Positions 26,101 to 38,100 of a stretch of 64,000 nt of DNA are shown here, in pieces; position 1 is the stretch's first letter, and every line of letters starts with the position of its first letter. The position numbers and the translations under genes are program-made. The notes under the pieces are model-generated. The model was not told the origin of the DNA. It did no database searches and worked only from the letters and a program-made list of their open reading frames with translations. Location of the stretch: NCBI GenBank assembly GCA_032716605.1, contig CM064573.1:9164440-9228439 (forward strand), written 5' to 3'. Origin of the DNA: Paralithodes platypus. Lineage: Eukaryota > Arthropoda > Malacostraca > Decapoda > Lithodidae.

Positions 26101-29100
26101 AAAGACGTGGGGTCGGACTTTGCGGTCTGATCTTAAATCAAAGAACCTGACAAGTGAGGCAGCTCTTAACAGAGCTCCCTGGAACGCCGCTATTAGGACC
26201 AGAACCGCATTTTGTGTGGACCACTCGGTTTTTAAATTTGTGTCTAGGACAACTGGCCGCAGCCAACTGACCACAGACATAACCTAACCAGCTGCGGCCA
26301 GTTGTCCCATTCACTGGGAGGGACAAGCTACAGGCAGATCTGCCTATTGTCTCCCTCATTCACAGAAAACAAAATCTAAGCTTTGTTAATGCATGAATAT
26401 TAAAAGATTAATATTTTTTTATATATATATATACAAATGTATCGCTTATTGAATGCTAATAAATGAATAATACAATGTAATGATTTTATTAATCCTTTCA
26501 CGCACGTGTGGACGCGATCGCGTCCTTAAGGAATACTTTAAACGTTTGTGACCATCAGGGGTGTTTAAAAACCTTTAAACTCTGCAGTTGTCTTTCAGCG
26601 AGTTGTGGGCAGAAAACTAATTTTGGAGAGGTAATTATGAGAGCAAGATATTTCTATTTTGAATACTAAACGGCAACCCCCGAACCTGAAAGGTTAATAT
26701 AATCAGATGTCTAACATACTAGCTCTGCTAAAAATTAATATTTTAAATATACAAATGTCTCGCTTATTGACTGCTAATAAATGATTAATAAATTGCAATG
26801 TATTATTTTAATCATCAGATTTCAAACTTGATAACATTTACTTGGTATTGCCAAGTCCTTTTTGATCTTACTGACGTTTACTTGGAAAGCAATTTGAACA
26901 CGTACCTGTTTCATATGCACTATCAACACACACTTATTACTACGTACGTATTTAAAACTAAATTATATAATATTACATACGATCCCATTTCCAAGTCCCT
27001 GTTCAAAATTGGAAAATTTGTTAGTGGGGAAACAAGTTCGAAGGATTTTCTAACTTATTTCCGAATTTCGAATTTAATACCGAGTGGCTATTTATTAACA
27101 TAACTCCAGTTAGCACTTTTCAAACATACAGTAGTTCAAACTAGAACATTTCAAACGTAATTCCAACAACCTATTTTTGGGGCTTTTCGAACTTACTGAC
27201 GTCTACTTGGAAAGAAATTTGAACACTCACCTGTTTCAAACCCTGCTCAATCAACACGTACGTACAGTATTTCCAACTAAATATTTAATATTACATACGA
27301 TCCTATTTCCAAGTCCCTGTTCAAAATTGGAAAATTGGTCCGTGGGAAATAAGTTAGCAGGTTTCCAACCTATTTCCACGTACAGTACAGTACATATTTC
27401 CCCCAAAACTAGCACAAACTTATTGTACACGTACCACTTTCCCCCTCCCATAACAGTCATCCTGTGCAGTACAGTATTGCTATTATAGAACTTCATTGTT
27501 GTAATATATTTAGTCATACACTCTTACACAAGAAAGAAAGATTATATAAATGTAGATTTTTCTTAAAAAAAACAAACATTCTGTCCACGGGGATCTTAAT
27601 TTGCAATTTTTCCTTTTTTAGTTTGTATTTACAGTACTGTATTATACTAGCTTATTTGTATTTACTTTCCTTATAGACTGGCCAAGCCTATACGAGAGAA
27701 GATCAGGAGGCCGGAGACAGTAGTGGTGATAACGATGTTGACGACGAGGATGAGGAAGAGGAGGACCGGCTACAAATCCAGGAAGACCAGGATAGTACCA
27801 GAGACTATCAGGACAATCACAGCAACCATGAAGAATATAACCCCTCAGAAAACACCGCAGACCAACCCAGTTACAGCTACCAACCCACGCAGCGTGATCA
27901 GATCAACTCGGACTCTGAAGGCGAAGGGGATTCCTACGACCCTCGGACATCGCTCAACTGTTACACAAGTGAAACCGGGCAGTCATCCGCTAAAGAGTAC
28001 AATCCGACCAGAATGGAGAGTCCCGAACCCATGGTTAGTCCCGAACCCATGGCTAGTCCCGAACCCATGGCTAGTCCGAGTTGGGAGGACACCAAACTGA
28101 CGGAATCGCACGACCGGAAGAACGGAAGCAGCAACAGCAAATCCTCCTCCAAGAAATCCAGTAAAGGGGACAAGGAGAGAAGCAAGGACAAGGAGAAGCA
28201 CAAGGACCGAGGAAGGGAAAAAGAGGGGCACAAAGAATCCTCTGGGAGCCACGAAAAAGAGCGCAAGAAAGATCACAAACACAAGCACAGAGACCGGGAA
28301 GAGAAGCGCGAGGAGAAGAAAGAGGAGAAGAGAGAAGAGAAGAGCAAGTCACACAAGGATAAACACAAGGATAAAGAAAGACACAGCGATAAGGGGAAGG
28401 AGAGCAAGCACGTAAACGAGAAGCCCGCCGAGGCAACTAAAGTAAACAAACCCAATGAGAGTTACGTGGCCAATGGGTTCAGCTCCCCGGAAAGCGAAGA
28501 AACGTTGCACTCCACAAAGAAGGAAGTGAGAGAAAGTGATAAAAGGGGCATGAATGAAAAAAGGAAAGACAAGAGTGACCGAAGCAGTAGTAGTAGTAGT
28601 AGTAGTCACAAAAAACATTCTAAGGAAAGTAGTTCCAGTGGTGTACATAAAGAAGTTAGGTTAAGTGATAATAAGGAGAGTGAAAGGACACCTAAAGAGA
28701 ATGGTAAGGAGAGAGAAAATAGTAGTAGTAGCAATAGTGTGGAGAAGGACAAGGAAAAGAGGAAAAAAGACAAGCACAGAGAACAAGAGAAAAGCCACAG
28801 TGATAAGGATAAAAAGGAAAAGAGTAGAGACTCCGAAAGGAAGAAACATACAGACAATTCAGAGAGTAATAAAAAGGACAGCAAATCCAAGAAGAAAAAT
28901 GCAGTTGCAGATGATGCCGGATTTGGTGCAGCATTAATGGGTAGGTAGTAACGTTATATGTCTATTGATATTACAGTACAGTCGGCCTAATAAGTGATTT
29001 CTTGGCACCAAGTATATTTTGATCAATATTTGGTATCAGTAATGTCTAAAACTTGATTTATTTATTTCGAGTGAGATATACAAATATGTTCCTACACTTA

Positions 29101-32100
29101 TCCACCCTATTCAACATCTGATAGACATTAATACAGCCCAAAGTGAGCCAAACGTAATGACAGCTGGGACATGGCTTATTAGCGCTACTGTACATACTGG
29201 TAAAGTATGGTTTAGTCAAAATTAATAGTTTACCAAAAATCTTGCCCATAAACTCAGTAACTTCAAGTTACTTTGGCTTCTTGATAATTCTAGTGCATTT
29301 ATAAGTGCCTGTAAGTTACTTTGGCTTCTTGATAATTCTAGTGCATTTATAAGTGCCTGTGACTATATATAGTACCGGTACCCGGTACTACTTGCTTCAT
29401 ATTTCAAAAGTGTCCAGATAATGCCCCTCTCTAAATTTCACACAAATTATCTAAGTTTTTGACAAATTATTGAATTTCTGTCTACAGTCCAAATTTATAG
29501 GCTTTGTTCGCCGATATCTTGTTCATAAACTCTTTATTTTCAAGTTAGTGTACCGGTAATTTTTTTTTTTTTTTTTTTTTTACAGTTCTCGTGTATTTCT
29601 AATTGCCCCTGACTAATAATGTTTGCTTTATGTTGTTGAGTTAAGCCCAGTTAACACTAGCCATTTTCCGTTCCATTTTTCGGCCCGTACAAAAGATCTT
29701 GACGTCACTTACAGACAGGCTGAACCGAGAAACCGTTTCCCAAAATCCGGACCGGACAAAAAGATTAATTTGATTTATCTTTTTCCGGTCCGCACAAGCA
29801 GTCCGTTCCGTACTTTGAACATTGAAGTAAAATGTGTGTAATATTTTTATGTCAATTTTCATTACATTATAGTTAATATCGCATAACAATACAGTACTGT
29901 ATATGCTATATGTATACAGTACAGTACTATCATTTTAATGGCAACTGTCGCGGCACCACCGAAATACACACATTGTACTCCTTCGTGCACCTTCAGATAT
30001 AGACAATAAAACACCAAACTAGATTATAATTACACAACAGCAACAACGTGCTTCTCCAATAAAATCTTGATTCCCTTATACAGTGCATATAATTATGTCT
30101 AGGTACCGTTGCCCACATAAGTTCTGTTTCTAGTCGTGATCTGATGTATGAAAAAAGTAAAATTAGTATATGAATAAATTGCAAATGTGGTTTCTTTTAA
30201 TTATAAGTTTACTAATCAAATGAGTTAACCACTACACTTGTACTTCAATCATGCCCAATATATTTCCATGAATAAGATCGTGGAGAGGAACAGAACTTAC
30301 ATAAATACAGTATGTGGGCAACTCTAGGCTACGTGATAGTTTTGTTTGATCTATTTTCCTATTTAAAATGCATTGAATTACGGTGGTGGTTAATCTCATT
30401 CAAAATTAGGAAAGCAGCACCAAGAAAGATCTTTTCTCAGTCCATGTTGACGATCGTCTAGTTGTTTACCTTGCGTCCAAAAAAGTACATTCTGCACTTC
30501 AGAGTCAGGCCTGCACTCTGGAATGCGGCACGCACTTTCCTTTCAACTTTAGTTTTCTGTGTCCGTTTTTCATATGCGATGTCACAGGCCCGAAAACGGA
30601 TCCGCAAAAGAAGTCTCGTGTGAACCGTGCTTTAGTGTCCCACTTACTTTATTTCACATAAAGTACGATCATGGTTTTCGGCAAACCATGTGGTGGTTTT
30701 GTGTTCTTTTATTTTATTTTGTTTATTTTATTAAAGCGTTATTTCCACATAGCGATTTTGATAAGTTCTTTTGTGTCGCCCCTGTTTTGGTTTGTTTATT
30801 TTGCAAGGTTTACATTACTGTATAATGACTGTATAAGCCCTCTATTTTGGACTGTGGGCTGTCATAAAACCACAACTTTCAGACTATACCAGGTAGCCGG
30901 TATCAGACCAAAGCTTTTATTGTTAACGTTTGATGGTCAACATTTTTCTGGATATTTTGAAGTACCGGAAGCATCGGAAAATAGACTGAAGCTAATTTGT
31001 ATATACACAGACACATATACAAATTAGCTTCATCAGTCTATTTTCCAATGCTTCCGGTACTTCAAAATATCCAGAAATTATTCCAGAAAAATGAAGCTAA
31101 TTTAGGTGACAAAATGATTTAAGAAGTTGATCTTATAAACTGCCAGGCCAATGTTGAGGAAAAAAGTATCATCCCAGTCTTTTGGAGTAAAGGCGGTGTC
31201 ATGAGCGCAATTGTTGTCTGGCAGCCTCAAAATTTAAGTTCCTTAAGAATTAAAGTACCGAATATAATCTACCTTCCATCTAGTTTCCGATGCCAATGTT
31301 AAAGAGCCTCAAAATAGCACGAGATAAAACTTGCTCATCGAAAATTGCCGGAAAATGCATTCGTGTGACACCAGGTTTAGGCATGCATTCCTTGACAAAC
31401 CCTATCATTGTCTGTGATAAGTACTATAATTTTGCTGTATTCCTAGCTAGTTGTTGTTGTTGTTCCGCAGGCTGTATGACCGAACAGCCCCAAGGTTCCG
31501 AGCAAGGCCAAGGCCATAACCAAGTGCCCCCCACAGAACCCTCCCACCTTTACCACTAAGAAAGCCGAGGTGACCATAGCCGCTCCCAGGCGAGGGGCTG
31601 AGGAGGGTGCGGAAACGCCCGGGACACCAAAGCCCAATCCAGGGCCCTGTGCCCCTTAACCTAAGAAGTGCGCACCGAATGTAGTGAACACCATGCCCTG
31701 GTGCGGACCTATTTCACGGTTTCCATCACTAAAATAGTTATTTTACCATAAATATCATTAATACTTATCCATATGCGCCTATTTTACGTTTAATATGAAG
31801 ATATTAACATGTTACAACAATAAAACAAGTGGAAACAGTGTTTGGCTGGTCAAAATTGCGAAATGAGAGCGAGAGTTTCATTCATCAAGTGTGAGCCAGC
31901 CTGGCCTACATCCACCCCTCACGATGCCTGGAGAGACACTGACGTCTCTCTCCTTATCTCTCGCTCTTTCTCACGCTTGGTAACACATATGACCACGCCC
32001 TGCTAGCAACTTGCTATTGTTAGCATGAAATTAGACCACAGAATAAGGGAATAACAGGGAAAATAGGTGATAATATTATTTTTATTAATCTCACCACCAC

Positions 32101-35100
32101 ACCCCCAATGAAATTAATTAAAGTATATATGATCCACCGGGATTCGAACCCGGAGAGGGGGGGGGGGGGGAGTGATATGTGGCATGGCCAAGGGGAAAAT
32201 AAAAATAAATTCAAGTGCTATTGGGGTGTTTTAAATGTTTGTTTTTAGGCCTAGGATCATAAGAGTCTTCCCGCAGTCGCCCAGTAAAACTCATAAGAGT
32301 CTCCCCCCACTTGACGGGTTAACAATTATGAAGGGAAAGTTGAGGGGCAAGGGAAAAAATTTGACACTTTGGCTCCCAGTCTGCCAACCTCTAGGTAGGC
32401 AGTAGAGAGGTCAATCCACGAAAGAAACGCCGCCACTGGAGATCTAGAAAATATATAAGCGAAAGGAACAGTACGAGTAAGCTATGGGTATGGCTGAGAA
32501 CTCTCGCTCTCATAGACTAGCCTATCACCTAGCTAGTTACCGGTATATATGATACACTAGTTGATGTAAACTAATTGCAATGAGACATACTAGAATATTA
32601 TTACAGTAATCTCTTTGCAATATCAACTAGAATATCATATAGGTTCAAATCCTGGGAGAATCACATACTTTAATTAATTCTTTTGGGGGTTATTGGTGTT
32701 AAGAACGATTTTAATAATAAAATTGAATTGCTAGGAATGCGACAAAACTATAGTATATACCTGTAACTATCACCGACCATGGTGGGGTTTGTCTTAGAAT
32801 ACGGGATAAGTCAGAAAGACCAAGGTTAAAGTTTTAAAGGTTGAGGGGTTTTACATATCCAATAATCTCACTTGAGGATAGGATCTCGTCTTGATTTATC
32901 CCGATAGAGAGGAATTATACTGTAGTTATAAAATCCTTTGTTAGGCCGGTATCACACGAGAGCTTTTATAGTCAACATTCGATGATCAACATTTTGCTGG
33001 TAACATTTCTGGAATATTTTGCACTGGTATCGGAAACTAGATCGATGATAGATTAATTTAAGTAACCAAAATATATCGAATGTTGACCTCATAAGCTGCT
33101 AGACCAGTGTTGACGATAAATGTTGAGGGAAAAAGCGCTTGTGTGATACCGGCTTTATGATTGACGTTTACATTCAGACAGGCTATCCAGTAAATATAGA
33201 TTCAATAGCTCGTCACAAAGTCTGGAGGTCTTATTCCAGATGACAATTTTATAACCGGCTAATTTGAATATTTGTTTGCCCAATTATATAATATGCCGGT
33301 ATTGGTATATTTGAATTAACCACTTTATATAATGTAGGGATCGAGTCTCCCTCGAAAAAAAAGAAGAAGAAGAGGAAGGATGCAGAGCGTGAGAGAGAGA
33401 GTTCTGGTGATGAGAAGCCGTCCACCAGTGCATCGGGCAATAAGAGAATAATTTCTGACGATGATGACGACGAAGTGCAACATCCTAAAAAGGTATTATA
33501 TATATATATATAATATTTTTAACTACGGTAGCATGTATTTTTTTGTTATGTACAGTAAGTTGTTCATTATATCTGTATATGGATGGAGTCATGAAAGGAA
33601 GAGCAGTGGATATTGGTGCACCGCTGATAAGGGAAGGAAATAAATGGAAGTTGCCTGTACTGTTTACTGACGATAGAGTTCTGATGAGTGATAGTGAGTG
33701 GGAGTTGCAGGGTTTGGTAAATATGTTTGGAACAGTGTGTGAAAAACTGAATATGAAGGTAAATGCGGGGAAGGGTAATGGTATGGTCTTTGAAAGGGGT
33801 GCAGTCACAGAGTGTGAGGTAAGGTTGAACGATCAGGTTATATAGAATGTCATCTCATTTAAGTATTTGGCCACTGTGTTGAGTAAAGCTGGGAGTATGG
33901 AGGAAGAAGTGCAGGAGAGGGTGCAACAGGGGAAGAGGGTTGTAGGAATGCTGAAAGCAGTAACAAGAAATAGGATGGTCAGCATGGAAGTAAAGAAGTC
34001 CTTGCATGATAGTGTGATAATCCTGACATTGACGTACATGAGTGAATCATGGACGTTGTTTGAGAGAGACAAACCAAGAGTGAGAGGGGTGGAAATGAGT
34101 TACTTGAGAAGTGCGTGCAGAGTTACATGGAGGGATAGACAGATTATTGAGGAAGTACGAGAGCAGTGTTTTTTTGTTTTTTTCCCCTATGTGAGTGAGG
34201 GAGACAAAAGGCAGAACTGCCTGTAGCGAGTGCCTCCCCCATAGTTGAAAGAGTGACAGGGCCAAAATCAAGGGACGTTCGAGCCAAAATGCCCGGAGTT
34301 TACAGCAATTTAAGTCATAGGAGGAGGGAAAGCGGTTGAATAGAAGAAAGACAGTAACGTTTCACTCTTGGGTTGGAGAGTTGCACAGAGTAGGGGTGGG
34401 ATTGTGTTGCAAGACGGGTACCATGTACCCTACGTAGAGGAGGTGGTATACACTGGGAGAGCTCTGAGGAGCACTGATTATTGTAGTAGCGATAGAATAG
34501 CGAGAGACGCAACATTGCGGCGAAGAGAGAGAGTTTGCATTGAGTTGGTGAGTGGGCGGGAATTAATGATACGACAGGTGTGGTGTGGATGTAGATGTGG
34601 TGGAAAGTGTGAAAAGGAACACCTTGAGATGATTTGGCCATGTGGAACGTATGGGAAGCGAGAGAATGACTAAGGGAGTATACAAGAGTGAAGTGGAAGG
34701 ACAGAGAGGAAGAGGTAGACTGAGAGAGAGGTGGAAGGATGGAGTTAAGTTTATGCATGAAAGCGGAGTTGGATGTGAGGAGAGGCATCAATTGACTGGG
34801 GACAAATGTGCATGGGGGCGATTAATTCGTGGTCAAATCACGTACTGGTGCGTGAAAGGGTTATAGGACATTTTGGTAGTCAAAGTTGGTCGTGACTGGT
34901 ACAACCTGGAATTATTCCCATATGAATACATAATTATTAGATACAGTATATACCAAACATTCACAAAACTCTATATCAGCGTAGGGGGTCTGTCACAACC
35001 TAGGCACAAATAGTTGGGTTGGACTTTACTTCTTTTTATCTATTAATTCACTCTGCTTTAAGTGCCCAGAGATTCCAAAACTAATCAATACCACTGCCCC

Positions 35101-38100
35101 TTGTCTTTTTATTTACTTTTATATTATTTTAATTTATTTTCAGCCAAAGCTTCTGAGCCAAATTCCCCAGAGACTACCCAAGCTGCCAGACGTCATAGCT
35201 GATGAGAAACCCTTCTTGCCGGAGATCACACCCAACTACAAGCCTTTACCGCGGGTTGCCCTGCGTGACGACCCCAGCTCCAGAATGTCCGAGGAACAGG
35301 CACTCAATTTCATGTTCCAGTCAAAGAATAAGTAGGTAGAATTAGTGTTAGGATTTGGGTCTACAGTAATATTAGTAGGGTTTAGTTACTTATTGTAGTT
35401 TTTATGGTCATTTATAGTAAACTTTACTGGACTTTATTGTTGTCTCCGACGGGAACCAACGAGAGGTTAATTACGGCTTGTCTCACTCTTCTTGTTTTTC
35501 TTCTGCTTGTTGGACTGGATCAGCTGAAAGAGTTGTCAAGGGGGGGAAAGACAAAGAAGGAGAATAGTTTAGAGTGGCTGAGTGATTTAGCATTCAACGG
35601 AGGCCTTCGGTGCTGATAGTGTTGATAGTGTTGCCGCTAGAGTACAACTACAGTATGCAATAGTTAGAATGAGCCCAGGGTACTGAAGAGATAAACTAAA
35701 GTGAACATTTCCTCCAACAGGCGCAGTAAGGTGTACTCCGGGAAGGTGTCTGGACTCTCCTACGTGCCTCGTCTCTTTGACATGTGTATCAAAGTTCTGC
35801 AGGATAATATTGACTGTAAGTTTGGTTAGGATTTGGAGAGAGTCTATGACAGTAGATAGAGAAGATCTGTGGAAAGTATGGAGACTAAATAGGGTACCGG
35901 TAGTTCGTAAGTTGCCGAAGGCGGTGAAGAACATATATTATGGGGCAAGGGTTGTATTTCCTGTCTAGAACAGAATGAGCTCTTTGATCTGAATGTTTGA
36001 TTAAGCAAGGGTGTGTTATGTTGTTTAATACATACTGTATGTGGCTGAAGTCATGCAAGTGAGACGTGGACAACAAGTAACAAGGACCTCTCCAAACTGA
36101 GAGCTGTGGAAAGGAGCTATTTCAGAATGGTATTTTGGTGAGAATAGGCTAGATGGACCAAGTAATATGGAGGTGCATGAATTTTTGCAATGCAAGAGCA
36201 AACTTTGGGTATTGAAAGTGGAGTGGATGAGGAGAAAAACTTTTAGGTGGTATGGTCATGTTCAGAGAATGGATGAGGACAGAATGCCAAGAAATATACA
36301 TTGAAGTCAGGTGAGTGGAACAGCTAGAAGTGGAAGACTAACTATGGTATGGGAGAAACAAAAATGGAAACATTGAGGAAAAAAATGCACATAATGGATG
36401 GAGCAGGTCTTGACAGAGTAGCCTGGAGGCGTTTATGCTAGGACAATTCCCAGGAGGAAGCAAGGCATCGGGAGATGATCAATGATAAGGAAGAGCAGTG
36501 GATGTTGGGAGTATCCCTGATAGGGGAAGGGAGTGAGTGAAAGCTGCCTGTGCAACTGTTTGCTCATGATTCAGTTCTAATGAGTGGGATTTACAGGATT
36601 TGACAAATAATTTTGTTTAACCCTTCCCGCCCGGGCAGCATATTAAAAGGACACCGCGGAAGATGGGCAGGAGCCCGGGTGTCCCCTTGTAATCCGTAAG
36701 CTTGAAAGCCTATTAAGCTTGTTTTGAAAGCCGCGCGTCCGACGTATGTAAACACAGCTGGTCGGAGGCGACGCGCGCACCTCCGAAAGCAAGCAGACGT
36801 CGGAGCTTTGTTGTTGTGTGGTCTGCTAAGACAGATTTAGTGTTAAACAGTGTGTCATATTGCTAACATCGCCTCGAAACTCTCTCCACGGAAATCGTCA
36901 TCACAACTGAACCAGTTGACTTGGAGAGCTCTACTCAACGCCAGTCTACAGATTGGAAGCCGCAGTACATTAAGAGATGCGTGGGAATTTTCTAGCAGTT
37001 AAAATAACAATGATACGGGTAGCCTATTTAATACGTTTTTCGGCCATATCGCCCGGATCTCAACAACGTCCTTAGGAGGGCGGCCCCATGTGGGAAGGGT
37101 TAACCTCTAAGCTGCGACGTTCCTTCCGGAAGTTGGCACTTAAGGGGACATGGGCTGTTTCTCTGGTCACCCTTCTTCCTCATGCTTACCCCCAATAGTT
37201 TTCAGATTTTATGATGTTCGGCCCATTAGTTTGGCGATTTTAATACCTTTTGCCCCATATCGTTATCAATTTTAACACCTTTCTTACCATTTAGGTGTCA
37301 ATCTAGCGAGCCTGCAATTTTAAGAGGAATTGGCCTTCGGCCAGGACATTTTTCTACCGAAAAATGTAAACATTTATCTTGAAGGGGGGTCTAGGGTGTG
37401 TTTTTCTAAGCTTGATGGAGGTCTAGGGAGGAAACTAAAAAAGTAAATATAAATAAATGAATTAATAGACCAAATAAACGTCCAGTCTCCCCTTAACCTC
37501 TAAACGGCGAAGCCTATGTTTTAGAAAGGTCCTGCCATGCGAAGGTATTTGGTTCTATTCTGACAAAAATTGTCATATTTACCATATATATCTTTATTAC
37601 TGGGGGTGGCCGACTAAAGACAAAGCCCGAACAGGGACAACACAACAGAAAAACATTGAAAACAAAAAAAATAGAAAAAGTGGGGAATGGGACTGAGTAA
37701 ATAGATAGATAGATCTTTATTACTTATCCACATGCACCTATTTTTCTGTTAATATGAACATATGAACATTTAGGAGCAGCAAAAGAGGTGGGAATAGCGT
37801 ATTATTGCCGCCCGGTCGTATCGGGAGGCGAGAGCCCGGGCAGTGAATACTCTTTCTCTCGCGAGTTTCAGTGTGGCACTGAGGCCTTGCAATAGAAGTC
37901 TCTCTGTTGCAAGGATCTCTAGCTGCCTCGCCCGTGTTAAAGAAACCGCGTGAGGGAAATTCGCATGGAAAATTACCCGATAAAAGGGGAAATAAGAGGA
38001 AAAATAGCTAATAATTGAGGAGGGGGACAAAGGACGGGGGGGGGGGTATTTTTTTTTTTTTTTTTTCTATATTCCAACTACTGTACTCCCTCTCGGGCAT

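Larger units (their letters stand above)
22560..27450 (+). mobile_element. Mutator-like element (MULE) with FLYWCH, MULE C-terminus and RING exons
   Basis: Coding relics at 23248-23535, 24205-24609 and 25319-25675 lie between two long imperfect inverted repeats (22560-23195 and about 26850-27450). Each inverted repeat contains two sub-repeats of about 300 bp. Long terminal inverted repeats and a MULE-type transposase with an N-terminal FLYWCH/WRKY-GCM1 zinc finger are typical of Mutator-like transposons. The catalytic middle of the transposase is not visible. Secondary insertions inside are a SINE (23783-23945), LINE fragments (25747-26250) and a MITE-5 copy (26489-26697). It sits wholly within ELOA intron 3. 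Confidence 0.65.
31449..32533 (-). mobile_element. SINE-X copy split by a TTAA-flanked insertion
   Basis: 31449-31656 and 32322-32533 rejoin exactly into the SINE-X consensus (gccctgtgcccctta, then gcaattatgaa). The left part starts (ttg)n then ctgt with pairing to the SINE-X tail. The insertion occupies 31656-32322. Confidence 0.8.

Noticed and set aside
28071..28890. Long minus-strand open frames opposite ELOA exon 4
   Set aside because: They are Leu/Ser/Phe-rich mirror translations of the Lys/Glu-rich exon and have no splice or motif support.
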